DNA of 64,000 nt from Hyalella azteca (taxonomy: Eukaryota > Arthropoda > Malacostraca > Amphipoda > Hyalellidae): positions 6,683 to 70,682 of the forward strand of contig NW_025944614.1 in the NCBI RefSeq assembly GCF_000764305.2. The letters are read 5' to 3'. A model generated the notes under the pieces. The model was not told where the DNA came from, made no database searches, and saw only the letters and a list, made by a program, of their open reading frames with translations. The translations under genes were made by a program, and so were the position numbers. This document shows, in pieces, positions 24,430-36,577 of the stretch (the stretch's first letter is position 1; the number at the start of each line of letters is the position of its first letter).

Positions 24430-25280
24430 GTCCCTGGTATCACCCTGGTTGTGCTGAGGGTAATACCAAAATGATACCAGTTGGTAATTGCTGGTTCGTT
24501 TACTAATAATGACATTGCCTTTGTTATCAGCAAGTCATACTGATATTCTGACATCTAAAAGTCAATGATTGACTAGAGAACTTTGATTGCAAAAATAATC
24601 ATTCATGGCAAGAAATAACATGAATGATCAAACGATAAATTTGATTGAAATAACCCTAAGAATTTTAAAATCGTGACCAATCCCGATGAATCCATGATTG
24701 TTGAAGAATCAAGAAGCAGATGCAAGAAAAATGAGCTAAAGTGAGTGTTCTGACGTGTAACTAATTCAAATAATTTTGTACTGTCGCGTCAGAAATTTAT
24801 TCTGCAGTTTGAAATCATGAAGTGAGCATTTTTGGTCAATGATTACTATTTATATTGATTTATTTCTTTGACTGTTTACTGAACACTTAGCCGTTGTTTG
24901 AGACAAACATTCAAGGGGCAACTGTGCGCTCTTCAAACTCTTGAATAAAACTGCAAAGTCTAGCCTTGTTTTACTGCCGTGATGACACGATCGATTAAAA
25001 CATTTGCCTGGCCAAAATGTGAGAGGTTGAGAGGCCATCAAATGTTGAATGCATGTAAGAGGCGAGCTTTGCCCAACTTTACACTTCACTTCATATTCCT
25101 GTACCAAAGTAAGCACTATAGAAGGCATGGTAGCCCATGAAGTGCATGAAACTTTGGCGCTGCAAGTCAACATTAACTGATGAAGCTCGCTCATTTGCGT
25201 CAGTTCTGCGTCTGACCCCACCTATAATTACTGCACGTGTGTTAGCCCACGTACACCGGTTGCAAAAAGTACCCGACATA
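24430..25280. other. Arm of an inverted duplication
   Basis: Matches 33170-33750 in reverse, e.g. aagtctagccttgttttac near 24956 against gtaaaacaaggctagactt near 33251. The minus-strand frame 24850-25221 is not kept open in the other arm and is not called. Confidence 0.65.
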
Positions 25281-26409
25281 GAGGCAAAATTTGAGGGAAA
25301 AACTTAAATTGATTAATTTATTAAAGCTTTTTCAACAAAATAACGTTAACAAACACTATTCTAACGTGAAGTTACATGGTAAATACAAATATCATATGGA
25401 AGCAATATAGCTGCGCAGTTCCGCAGGCATTTGTGTAAACCAGTGATCCGCTGATTACTTCCGGACTGGGTCGGATTTAGTACGGGTTTTTCTTTTGTAA
25501 CCGGACCGCGTAGCAGCGTGGTTGTCCCGTTCTGTCGTCGTCAGAGATGGTGTTTCCGGTTTTGAGTGGCGGGTAAGGCTATGGACTGAGCGTCTCCCTT
25601 TACGCTGCCTATGGTTTCGGATGCCTATAGTGTTCGTGTGAAACAGTCGTGTTCGAATTGGTTAACCGAAAATGCCTAAACCTAATCGTGTTTAGGTTGT
25701 CTTAGTGAGTTTTCCTTATTTCGTGTATTGAATTATTACAGGTGGTGTGGGTACTAAACTTGGTATCTATCTTCTGGTGAAGCAATTGTTGACACACAGC
25801 GGGGAAGATAACAACCGATACCAGGGGCGCTTTATACGTTTTGGTGACCGGCAGCGCCTGTGGAGTACTGCACCTAAGAACCCTACCTGAATGAGCTACA
25901 TCTTTTGGAGAGTTCAGACTCCAATGAAGCGATCTGCTTGTCATTGATTTGCCACCAATCATCGGCTGCAGAAAATAAAACCCTGGATAGTTGAACCCGG
26001 TGCCCATAAACCGCGAGTTTTGAAAATTCCGAGGAGGCACACAAGTGATCCGAGTCTCAGCATCCATCGAGTTTGGAGGCTCCAAGCGTGTCACAGCGGT
26101 CACGGCCGCCAATTCGTTTAGTTTGTTTAATTAGGCTGTTTGTATTTGGATATGTGGGGCCCCGAATACTTGTCAGGGTGGTTACTTGTAGTTTTGGGAA
26201 GGTTCTTACTTATATATGTGCATTGTAGAATAGATAGGGTATATGAATTGTTGTATATTTGGGTTATTCTAGTTTCACTGGGTTTATAACCGCGCAAGAG
26301 TGCAAACTTGTGTAATAAAAACTTTAGAACCAGTTTTAGAATTTCATTTTTTAACTTTACCTAATTTTTTAAGTTTCCTCACTATCAAGTCCGAAATAGG
26401 CGGCGATAG
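25281..26409. other. Unassigned 1.1 kb between duplicated blocks
   Basis: The only unpaired stretch in this part. A minus-strand frame at 25702-26112 (136 codons, starting MAAVTAVTRLEPPNSMD) is preceded on that strand by ttggcggccgtgac, which resembles a retrotransposon primer-binding site, but no gag or pol motif was recognised. It may be a decayed retroelement. Confidence 0.3.
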
Positions 26410-26830
26410 CTAATATATGTTGATGATCTCCCGCAACAGCAACAATATCATTAAATGTTCAAAAAGTATCCACCATATAGTAAGCAAATTTACACAATAC
26501 TTCGTCATGTAATCTTTACCAGCCAAAACTGCTTCTAACCGAATGGAATAATTGTTCACATGATTGACACATATGCTAATAGGAATTTTAGCCCAATCTT
26601 GATTGCATATTCCTTTCAATTGGATAAGATATCTTGGATCTCTTTCCTGTACCCTCAGTTTCAATTCCCGCCACAGATTTTCAATCGGACTGAGGTCACG
26701 TAATTGGCTTGGCCATTCCGATAACTTAATAACCCGATACATTTCAGAAGGAAAATTTCTTGATGTCTTGAATCGGCGATGGTCCAAACATGGCCAAATC
26801 TGACACCATGCAGTACATCGAATTATGTTT
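26410..26830 (-). pseudogene. Tc1-type transposase remnant
   Basis: Minus strand encodes [20 protein letters not shown], then RLEAVLAGKDYMTKYCV, the C-terminal third of a Tc1 transposase around its last acidic catalytic region (SPIENLW where active copies have DLNPIENLW). The N-terminal DNA-binding part is absent, so the element cannot move itself. The same insertion appears inverted at 41100-41360. Confidence 0.85.
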
Positions 26831-26859
26831 GAATATATCGTTTTATACCAACCCCTTCG

Positions 26860-26935
26860 TTAATTGTTTCAGTCACCCAGCTCAATGTTTCAGTCACCCA
26901 GCTCAGTGGTTCAGTCACCCAGCTCAGTGATTGGA
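26860..26935 (+). repeat. Orphan leader minisatellite
   Basis: Four clean units of ttcagtcacccagctcagtg in plus orientation, the same repeat that precedes exon 1 of every family copy, but with no exon 1 after it. At about 26936 the sequence changes abruptly to the outer end of the copy 3 3' flank. Confidence 0.8.
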
Positions 26936-27816
26936 AATATTGGAAATTTTTCGATTTATACGACGTCCTGATATAATTTTATCGGTTTTCGGTATTCCTT
27001 CTCTGGCGTTAATCATAACTAAAATTACGCAACCTGATCAGCAGAGTTTTAATGGGGAACGAGGCTAATATTGTACTGAAAAGTAATGTAAATGTTCAAG
27101 TAATTATTGAACTTAAACGATGAACGTTGCAAACGAAATTGTATATTAAAATGTGTTGAAACCTTCCGTATTTTATTAGCTCTTTGCAATCCATAATCAC
27201 ACGTACTATGAGAAGATACAAATTTCATAACTCACATAGAAAAAATGTGAGAAAATGTCAAAAATAAAATGCCAGCTTTTCATGTTGAGATATTATATAT
27301 AAATATAAAATTATTGGAACACATGTCCAGATATTCATCATTATGAATTATTCAGTAATGGTAAACGGTTGGAAAATTATTAGAATTGGATTGCGGGATC
27401 TAATTATAACATCAGTGAGAACAATCGGTGACAAAACGTGAACAACTTCAGAACAATTTTTAAATAAGCAACTTTCCATCGAAAGTTTATTTAGATGATG
27501 AAGAGGAGCTATGGTTGAACAGCTCAAAATTTCAGAACGACCAAAACAAATGCATGGAGTTTTCATGTATTGATAATCTCAGGTTTCTGAAGACCCGATC
27601 AAAAGTTACATGCAAATTATATAAAATTAGTCTGTATTTTCTCCCGAAAGATAATTTATTTGTTCATATTGAAATTATTATATAGACCACAAATAGTCGG
27701 GGGCAGCGTCACCTGTGGTGGCGGTGGCACTGGGAATTTTCAGACGAGAGCAAGAGTTGGCACAGCTTCTGCATGTGGTTGCACAAGTGAGTTGACACAA
27801 CATCGAAAGGAACAGC
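26936..27816. other. 3' flank of copy 3
   Basis: Aligns with 35705-36577 (copy 4) and reversed with the copy 2 flank. No gene recognised; the frame at 27348-27566 is not kept in the other copies. Confidence 0.6.
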
Positions 27817-30800
27817 TTAGGGGCTTGCGGGTGTGTACTGGCAGACTGTGGCGTAAGAATTAACTACCCAATCTGGGCAATGCATCCTGTGTAGCCACCA
27901 ATAAGAACTCGCGAAACATTGCGGCGTCATGGTTGTGTCTGGAGTGCCCTGTATCACCATCAGCGAGGCGTTGACGGGCCCCCCAGTCATGGTGGTGAAA
28001 GGGTCCGTCTCTGAAGTCCTCTTGAGGTCGTAGCCGAACTGGCCTTGGCTCTGAACCGCCACCAAGTCCTTCAGGACTGTCGGCACTTGCACCAGACGCA
28101 GGCCGATCGCCTGGCATTTAGCCAGCATCTGGCTGGTAGAAGGGTTTCCAATAATTTTCATTGAAGTTCACAGCTAAACAAAATTTATACACCATCGTGG
28201 CAGTATCAAGTTCGTCGATGTTTCATAGCAGTGTTGTAACAGCTGGAAAGCAGTTGCGCAGTTTCAAAACGGTGGTATAACTAACTATTCGTGACATATT
28301 TCACCAAAACATGTTCGCCATCATAGAGCTCGTAATCATATCTAATATGCTGAAACATTTAGGTTTATTTTTTAAATGTAGCCTTAACTGCGCCGCGAGT
28401 GCAGCCGTGGGCTTCAAATTGACTACTAAAATGCAGCGCCATGGTTTTGAGCATTGGACTTCAAAGCTTCAATGCCCTCCCGCATGCTCACCTACATGGA
28501 TGTGAACTAAAGTGTGAAGTTGAACAAAACAGGCCTCCAGCATGCTCAGTTCGGGAGTAAACAGGCAATGCCCTATGCGATATATGGCAACATTTTTGCA
28601 AGGTCTTGAGGGTGCCCGTTGATAAGCAACCAGCGTTGTCAAGTGCTATGCGGAAGGTGCTTAAATGTTCAGAACAACCAAATACCTCTATAACTTTTGC
28701 ATTCTCTCCCATCCGCAACCAGGCAACAGGGTAGAATATCCTATGAAGTCAAGGGTTTGATAGTCAAATGCACCGTAATATCCTAGTCAATGGCACCGTA
28801 AGTGCGTAGTCACTGTTCTAGTCAATACAATCAATCATCATTGATTTGCTAGCCCAGCATGACCTTACCCATACTTATCCAGACTTTCCACCCAAACAAA
28901 CTTAGCCGAACACAACCTAACTTCATAGGCTGCAGCAAGGTATAGAGTCATGGGAAATATTGAGGTATTGTCATGATGGGGTTGCACATCCATGGAAACA
29001 AGACTGCCTTGAGCAGTGGCTGAAGACTTACGGCGCTATAAATAGTTCGGACTTCGAAACTGGAGTGATGTACAGTGTTACTAAAATGGTCTGCCGGCAG
29101 GATGAATACGATTTTTACTCTATTTGAGTGATGGAAATCACTGAGCCTTGATTGATTAAAATCACTCACTCAGGGACGTCGAAGGCAGGAGGAGGCAGAC
29201 GGAAGAGGTAGTCTCCGCCGGACAGGGACATGCCCCTGTAGTAGAGTCCAGGGAGGCCCGTTGTGTACCACGTACGCCGCACGAACAGCACGCAGTTCGG
29301 GACCTTTGGGGTGGCGTATGATGTGTAGTAGTGGTGTCGATAATACACCATTAATGGTGGTGGTGTCAGAGCTGGTGTTAAGAATTGTTAAGCCATCATA
29401 CGGTTGATGTAAACTGATGCAGTGCCTTTGTCAGCTCAAGGGCTGAGTTGGAACCGTCAATTGAGGCTGAAGCAGTCATGTTGCACGTACGCTTGTGCAT
29501 GATGAAACGATCTTTGGTGATAACATGGTCCGCCATATATATGGCAATGAATCTTCTTATCTCTCAATGAAACAAACCGGTTAATAAATTTTGTAATAGA
29601 TGAGCTAATAGTCAAGAACTTCTTAAACAATTCTCAAACGTATTTATTCAATACGACCACCATTATTTTTAATGATTGCTGCGAACCCATCCACGCTGGA
29701 AAAGTTTACAGGATAATCGCAGCCTTTCTTGAGGGATCAAGTCCTATTCTCGTTTCAATCTAGACTTCAAACTATCCAAAGAATTATGAGGTGTTCTGCA
29801 GACCCTAATCTCTAGAATATCCCACATAGAAAAGTCGATCGAGAGAATTCAAGTCAGGGCTTCTTGAGGGCCATTCATTTTTGCTAATGAACGCAGGGAT
29901 GTGACCCTGAATCCAGTTTTGGGCCATGTTTGAACCATGTGATGGGGCAGAGTCTTGTTGAAAACTCCATGGTGAGCCGTTGAAGTGTTTACGGCCTCAA
30001 AGTGACAACTAGCTTCCAAAATGTCCGAACTGTATCGCTGAGTGTTCAAATTTTTCCTGAAGGGACAAAAACGAGGGGAGACTTCCCGGTGGCTGTTATC
30101 GCAACGCAGATCATCACGTACATGGGATTTTGACGTCGCGTCGTTGTTCTGGTTGCCACAGATCCATCCCGACTCCAAGCTCTGTCATTTTGACGGTTAA
30201 CGCTTTGTTTAATGTCAAATTTCTTCTCGTCACTAAACACAAAATTGGGCAGCATACCATCCTCAATGAGGTTCAGAATGTGCTGGCATTCATCGAGTCT
30301 CATTCGTGGCCGCTAATAGGACTCGAGAATAAGGTTGGTCATGTTAAATAAATAAGTTTGAGAATTGTTTAGGCTGTTCTGGACCAATGGATCATCCAAT
30401 TAAAAATTAATTTATCTGCTTGTTTCATTAAGATATAAGAAAAACATGCGTTGCCATATATATGGCGGACCCTGTAGAATCAGCCAGTCACCCTGGCAGG
30501 AGGCCGCTGCGTGGTGAGCTGTGATCTATACGGTTCCTCGCTACTGAATCACTAGAGCAAGATCCAGCGTAACATGGGAGAAACGGTACGACAAGTAAAT
30601 GATAAATGCATGTTTCTTTCACATACTGAGACGCCCGACTGATTTTTTCTCAAATCAGCGTATTTCATACAAGTATGTTGATGACGGCGTGTTTCTCGAT
30701 TTAAATTGAATTCAATTTATTAGAATTTGAGTGCACACATAGTCTCAGTCAACGTACCTCAGTTGCTTTGAAAGCGAAGGCGCCACATTCGGGGTTCAGG

Positions 30801-30841
30801 CGACACTGTCCCCCACAGGCAGCGGGCGAGCCGGCCCACAC
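27817..30841 (-). CDS. PAN/apple plus C-type-lectin-like secreted protein, copy 3 (exon 1 cut by assembly fault)
   Basis: Exon 3 27817-28132, exon 2 29170-29303, partial exon 1 30758-30841. Exon 1 has only its last 84 bp (WAGSPAACGGQCRLNPECGA...); the start codon and signal peptide, about 135 bp by comparison with copy 4, are lost at the adapter and gap at 30842-30881. Exons 2 and 3 are open, with normal splice sites and phases. The FCYDL cysteine is Gly (FGYDL), so exon 3 has four cysteines. The NAT sequon is replaced (FKATE); NAS in exon 3 is kept. Intron 1 is 1.45 kb because of a mariner-like insertion. The gene may be whole in the real genome. Confidence 0.8.
29524..30474 (-). mobile_element. 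Mariner-like element, internally deleted, ~951 bp
   Basis: Long inverted repeats of about 140 bp start GGTCCGCCATATATATGG on each side; the flanking dinucleotide is TA. Copies 2, 4 and 7 lack it at the same intron position (tctatagtgattagaatc at 38091 in copy 4). The minus strand (about 29800-30303) encodes FSDEKKFDI, then in another frame WSFQQDSAPSH and WPSRSPDLNSLD, i.e. the three acidic catalytic regions in order. The N-terminal helix-turn-helix part is missing and there are frameshifts, so it is dead. A second copy starts at 63891. Confidence 0.9.
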
Positions 30842-30879
30842 CTGTCTCTTATACACATCTAGATGTGTATAAGAGACAG
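30842..30879. other. Transposase mosaic-end junction adapter (assembly artefact)
   Basis: Identical 38-bp palindrome to that at 557-594, followed by a and then n at 30881. It sits inside exon 1 of copy 3 and replaces the missing 5' part of the exon. Confidence 0.97.
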
Positions 30880-30881
30880 AN

Positions 30882-32539
30882 AACAGACAGCATGGCGGTG
30901 TGACCGAACTAGTTTGAGGGGAAACTCAACCAGTTATTCGGCTGTCTGAATTAATGGGAGGGGTAACGGAAACAGTCAATCAAAGCAGAAAAAAACTCCC
31001 AAACGAAAGCTTAAAAATCATTGAATAATTCCAAATCAATTTTCATCCCTTAAGGGTTGGCACCATCCATCTCATTCAACATAATTAACTTTGGTCTCTG
31101 TCATGGACATCTTCAAACAGGTATGTACAGGTTCATGTACATCCTCGCTCGGGATGGCCGAGTGGTTTAAGATCATCAAGATTAAAGCAGCGAGCTGGGA
31201 GTTCGAAGCTCCAGAGAAGTTTGGAGTATTCTTGGCAGAATCGTTACATCACGTCAGCATGACATAATACACTAAATTATCGTACGGAGCGAAATATATT
31301 CGCGCAGAAGTAAAAACAAACCGCCATGAAATGGAGAAAAGAGGATTCCTTGAAAATCACATTTGCGAATTTGAAAATTAAAAAACATAAGGAGCGGAAG
31401 CTAAATGTCATTTTGGAAAACATTTCTTGCATAAAATGCAAAAGGCAACAATATTTACTAATTGAAGTACATCATACATAAATACACGAACTACATAATA
31501 CCTGATGTTTCTACACCAGCCTAACTAGCAGGTTATTTTAATGTCTCTTACTTAGAACCTTAGGATAGGGGTGCTAAATATGAAATAAATAGAAATAAAT
31601 ATGATCAAATAAGATCAAATATGATGATCAAATATGATCAAATAAATAAATGTAAATATGATCAGGTTATCAAATACTGCTTCTTATTCAAAATTTCAAT
31701 CGTTCTAAGTTCGTTATAACTATTGCACTTCAAGACACTGCAAAGTTGTCCTCATTCAAGAGCTGTTCAAGATGACACCGAGAGCGACAGCGCTGCTAAA
31801 GAGGGTCAAAAATAAGTTATCGCTGTTCAAGAGCCTTTCAAGAGCGACGGCTTGCATCGAAGTGAGCTCTCTATACTCCAACTACCTGTATTATAGCCAC
31901 TTGCGTAACTGTCGCGACCGTTGTCATTCTTTGCATTCTAAAGCAAACCATCAATTTACTATGTAATGTGTCGTATATTTTATATCGATTTTCGTTTAAC
32001 TCTTGCCTTGAAGCGATTTATTGTATTTTCAGGGAACTTTAAATGTGCTAGTGATTTAAGTTATGAGTTATTGAGTTGAATTTGTCAATAAGGACTGCAA
32101 TTCACTAGATGGTTCTGGTAGGAATTGCACTGTGAGATGGTCATTAGTCACCCCTGCAATGGCGCTCGAAAGTGTGCAGGTCATCAGTTGCCTAAGATCA
32201 TCAATCGACCAGTGACCGCCGCCTTGATGGCCGGGCAGAGAGAAATGATTAACGGCTGCTTATTACGTCCCAGCGTGATATATTGGTAAGTGATATTCAA
32301 TAACAACGTAAACACTAACGAGTTAGGGTTGCGTAATACATGTGCATGATTTTTAAACTCATTTGTGTAAAATGACTAAATGATTACAGGAATCAATTCC
32401 GGACACAAATTTTGAATGATTTGTTATCCCTGTAATTCTCAGGCTGATATATTTCTTCACTCAGTCCTAATGATATTTCTACCTGGAATATGGTAGGAAT
32501 AGTATTATGAACCTTCTGCTGCACGCCAGCCACGGTGCC
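30882..32539. other. 5' flank of copy 3
   Basis: Begins with remains of the leader repeat (about 30898-30980, e.g. aactcaaccagttattcggc). The rest aligns with 38760-40690 upstream of copy 4. A gatcaaatat microsatellite lies at 31600-31665. No coding region: the frame 31772-31966 is not kept in the copy 4 flank. Confidence 0.6.
31147..31215 (+). pseudogene. tRNA-like sequence (SINE head or tRNA pseudogene)
   Basis: A-box tggccgagtgg at 31155-31165 and B-box-like gagttcgaagctc at 31199-31211. It lacks a convincing acceptor stem. The duplicate is at 39053-39122. Confidence 0.5.
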
Positions 32540-32890
32540 TTCTTTCGTGCAAAGCTTAATATTCCACCAAGACAATGACCCTATAAGCACACGGCTAGGG
32601 TAAATCTTGCATGGTTTCAGGAGAGGCATATTGGGTTAATGGAATGACCAAGGCCATTCCAATACCTGACCTTAATCCCATTGAAAATCTGTGGCGGGAA
32701 TTGAAACTAAGGGTACAGGAGAGAGATACAGGAAATCTTATCTAATTGAAAGAAATATGCAAGGAAGAACGAGTTAAAATTGCTTATAGCATATGTGTTA
32801 ATTTTGTGAACAAGTATTCCAATAGGTTAGAAGCAGTTTTGGCTGCTAAAGGTCACATGACGAAGTATTGAGTAAATTTGTTTACTATAT
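32540..32890 (+). pseudogene. Tc1-type transposase remnant, heavily mutated
   Basis: Translates in shifting frames to FHQDNDPISTRL, then [17 protein letters not shown] and RLEAVLAAKGHMTKY, with internal stops. Belongs to the same family as 26410-26830 and extends further toward the N-terminus, including the QDND region near the second acidic residue. Confidence 0.8.
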
Positions 32891-33757
32891 GTGCTTTTGA
32901 GTACATATATGTACTCAAAAAAAATTAAGTATCCATATGTATATGGATTCTTTTTTAACCTTAACTTTTACGAAATTGCGATTATCAAGTCAACATTTAT
33001 TGATATTGTTGTTTTGATATGATATTTGAATTTACCAAGTAACTTTACATTAGTATATCGTTCGTTAATCTTATTTTGTTGGCTATGCTTAAATTAATTA
33101 AGCAACTTAGGTTTTTTTCTTAAGTTTTGTCTTATTTCGGATATTTTATGAACCCACTGTACGCGGGCTAACACTTTAGCATTTTATGGCCTCTCAATCT
33201 CTAACATTTAGGCCAGACAAATGCTTTCCATCGATCGTGTCATCACGGCAGTAAAACAAGGCTAGACTTTGCAATTTTATTCAAGAGTTAGAAGAGCGAA
33301 CAGTTGCCCCTTGAATGTATGCCTCACACAACGGATAAGTGTTCAGTAAACAGCAACACAAATAAATCATTGTAATAGTAATAATTAATCAAACGGTGCT
33401 CACTTCATAATTAAAAACTTCAGAATAAACTTTTCTTGTGACCGTACGTAATTATTTGAATTTTTTGCGAGTCAGAACTCTCACGTTTGCCCCCTTCTTT
33501 CTTCTAATTCTTAATTAATTTACAATCACGGATCACCGGGATTGTTCATGATTCTAAAATTACTCGGGATTTTTCAACTTAACCTTATCATATGATCAGT
33601 TTCATTATTTCTTGCTATGAACGATGATTTTTGCAATTAAGGTCCTTTAGTCAATCATTTACGTTATTATCATTATTATTGCTCGAACCAGAAAATACCA
33701 ACTTGTATCATTTTGGTATTACGCTCAGCACGACTAGGGTGATACTATAGACAACAA
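32891..33757. other. Arm of the inverted duplication
   Basis: 33170-33750 pairs in reverse with 24430-25080. 32891-33170 is AT-rich with an inverted word (gagtacatatatgtactc). No gene. Confidence 0.6.
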
Positions 33758-34020
33758 ATGCATCGCTATGTAATAATAGAAGTTTATCACTATATAATAA
33801 TAAAATTACATCAGTATATAATAATAAAAATAAATCGCTGTATAATAATGGAAGTGCATCGCTATATAATAATAAAAGTGCATCGCTATATAATAATAAA
33901 AGTGCATCGCTATATAATAATAAAAGTGCATCGCTATATAATAACAAAAAGGCATCGCTATATAATAATGAAAGTGCATCGCTATATAATAATAAAAATG
34001 TATCACTATATAATAATATA
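33758..34020. repeat. 24-bp minisatellite, about 11 units
   Basis: Units gcatcgctatataataataa plus aagt. The 24-bp period keeps reading frames open on both strands (VHRYIIIK-type repeats), which are not genes. It resumes at 34745-34880. Confidence 0.95.
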
Positions 34021-34024
34021 AGTA

Positions 34025-34744
34025 TATTTAGGGTAGAGCCCTTCATTTAAACATGTTTGGTTAAAAATAATGCCAGTTTATTGAGGACTTCTTTTGAGTT
34101 TAATCTCTCAAGCTTTCTGATAAGAGGTACAGTAATGGGTTCAATGTGTCTTAAAATTTGTCCAAATGAAAGGTTCGATAAATCCTGCGACGCGTTTCGC
34201 TCATCACTGAGCATCTTCAGGCAACGAGGTCGAGCAGCTGAGTAGACGAGTTGCTTGTGGGTTGGCTGCAGAGAGGAGACTAATTGAGGAAGTGAACGAA
34301 GCTACGAGTAAGGTTCTTATATAGTCCGTTGTACACTTGTTCTAGTTATGAAGTTTCAGAGTGCGTTCGGATCCAGTCGTTTGATTGTTGAGGTATGGCT
34401 TTTTCCGTTGGATTAGAATTGCTTCCATTATTTGCAGTCTGTTGAAGTCTGGTTCGTGGCGAAGGATTTTTGTGTTTTGTACCAGTTCTTCCCGGGTTAA
34501 TTTGGTGTTGTGGTTGTCCATAGCGTGCGTTTTGGGTCCTCCAGAAACTAAATGCATTGTGAGCCGTCTTGATAGGGTTGTAGTAGTCATGCCGATATAC
34601 GAATTGTTGCGGGGCTCGCACTCCCCGCGGTTACACGTGTATTCGTATATGACATTTGTTTGTTTCAGGGCTGGTAGTTTCGGGGCTGTGTTGTTCTTTG
34701 TGATTAAACTGGTTACGGTGGGGCTTTTGTAGTAGATTTATCAG
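34025..34744 (-). mobile_element. Penelope-like element, 5'-truncated, with intact GIY-YIG domain
   Basis: Minus strand encodes, up to the stop at 34342-34344, VIYEYTCNRGECEPRNNSYI, then GMTTTTLSRRLTMHL, LTREELVQNTKI, FNRLQIMEAILIQ and LNNQTTGSERTLKLH. This is the GIY-YIG endonuclease end of Penelope-like retroelements: YIG, the conserved Arg in SRRL, the EA pair and a final N. The reverse transcriptase is absent. The 3' part has gatgagcgaaacgcg (34188-34202 reversed), a word common in Penelope 3' regions. It sits inside the 24-bp minisatellite, with taataatataagt at both edges as possible target duplication. Confidence 0.85.
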
Positions 34745-34880
34745 CTGTAATAATATAAGTGCATTACTATATAATAATAAAAGCGCATTAGTATATAATA
34801 ATAAGAATGTATAGCTATCTAATAATAAAAGTGCATCGCTATATAATATTATAAGGGCATCACTTTATTATTACTCAATT
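34745..34880. repeat. 24-bp minisatellite, second half
   Basis: Same unit as 33758-34020; the two halves were separated by the Penelope-like insertion. Confidence 0.9.
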
Positions 34881-35187
34881 GTTACGCTAGTTTATGATTG
34901 TGACAGATGAAGGCGAAAGAGCGAAGTGATTTCAAGCCAATATGGGTAGAACAGATTTGTTTTCAGCAGTAAATCTCAGCTCTCAATTTAGCGAACTGGT
35001 CTTGAATGAGAGCATATATTTAGCGAACTGGTCTTGAATGAGAGCATATATTGAGAGAGACGATGTTGTTTTTCTGTCTCATGAGACGATGTTGTGAGAG
35101 AGGATGTTGTGAGAGAGACGCGGTTTTGAGAGAGACGATGTTGTTTTTCTGTCTCATTGCAAGTAGTAACTAATAGAGGTTTCCGTA

Positions 35188-35402
35188 TTAGAAAGGGCCG
35201 TTAGACTTGCTGCCGATTCTTAGCAACGCAGAATATTCACAACTTGTTGCGGTCTCGAACTCACAACTCACTGCTACAATTCTGCTGTGCTTAACCGTCC
35301 AACCTCCTCGCCGATTCTGACCAAAACTGGCGCACAGAGCTGGGATCGAACCCGCACCTTTCTGGTCCAATCCTGGTACTCTGAACTGTAACCACTGGGC
35401 AT
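35188..35402 (-). mobile_element. tRNA-derived SINE, inverted copy
   Basis: Minus strand has cccagtggttacagttcaga, a perfect B box in gggttcgatcccagc, and ends aagaatcggcagcaag. Counterpart of 23889-24130. Confidence 0.75.
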
Positions 35403-36577
35403 TTTTTAAGTATTTTTCGTAAATGTGTTATCAAAGTGATGACAAAACATGGTAGCAAAAAGAACCGTATACTGAATACTGCACATTTATTTGTCTAATT
35501 GGGCGACTGGACTTCATGCATGAAAAAACGATAGGCGACTGTTGACTTTAAATTTTGAAAGTCGACTCATTCGAACAGCTGGAAGCTAAAAGAGTAAGTC
35601 CACATAGTCGTGTTGTTATATTTCACGATAACGCTTGTAATTTTGTCTCCATTTTGCGGACCAGAATCCAAATTCAAAGTCATTCTACTCAGATATTCAT
35701 AAAATATTGGAAATATCGGAAAATTTCGAAATTAATACCACGTCATGATATAATTCTATCAGTTTTCGGTTTTCCTCCGCTGACGATAATCATAACTGAA
35801 ATTACGCAACCTGATCAGCAGAGTTTTAATGGGAACGATGCTAAAATTACATGAAAAAGTAATGTAAATGTCCATGTATTCATTGAACTTAATACAATGA
35901 ACATTGCCAACGAAGTTATGTATTAAAACGAGTTGAAACATTTTGCATTTTAAAAGCTCTTTGCAATCCATGATCACACGTACTATGAGAAGATAAATAT
36001 TCCATGACACATAGAGAAAAATGTGAGGAAATGTCTCAAATGCAAGTCCTGCATTTAATGTAAAGATATTATTTATAAATCATAGGAACACATGTCGAAA
36101 TTTTCCTCAATATAAATTAATCAATTATGTTAAAAATGCTGTAAATTATTTGCATTGAATTGCGGCATCTAATTATAAAATTAGTGAGAACAATCGGTGA
36201 CAAAACGTGAACAACTTCACAACAATTTCTAAAGCAACTTTATATCGGAACTTTATTTAGATTATGAAGAGTGACTATGATTGAACAGCTCAACATTTCA
36301 AAACAACCAAAATAAATGCATGGATATTTTCATGTATTGACAGACTCAGGCGTCTAAACACCCCATCAAAAGTTACGTGCAAAGTACCAAAACTTAGTCT
36401 GGGTTTAGTATTGATAGATAATTTACTTCTTCTTACTGAAATGAAGTCCATAAATAGTCGGTAGCAGCGTCACTTGTGGTTGCGAAAGCACTGGGAAATG
36501 TTAGACAAGAGCAAGAGGTGGCGCAGTTTCCGTATGTGGTTTCTGCAGTGAGTTAACGTAACGTCTAAAGGAAATGC
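35403..36577. other. 3' flank of copy 4
   Basis: Aligns with the copy 3 flank (26936-27816) and reversed with the copy 2 flank. The word acaaaacatggtagcaaaaa near 35441 is shared with the copy 6 flank (near 45890). Confidence 0.6.

Noticed and set aside
25702..26112. 136-codon minus-strand frame
   Set aside because: No recognisable domain and no paralogue in the window; kept only as part of an unassigned region, possibly an old retroelement.
31147..31215. A functional tRNA gene
   Set aside because: A and B boxes are present but the acceptor stem and anticodon arm do not pair convincingly; called as tRNA-like only.
33708..34046. Open frames on both strands encoding repeated VHRYIIIK or LLLYSDA units
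   Set aside because: They follow from a 24-bp tandem repeat, whose period keeps all frames open; no start context, domain or conservation.
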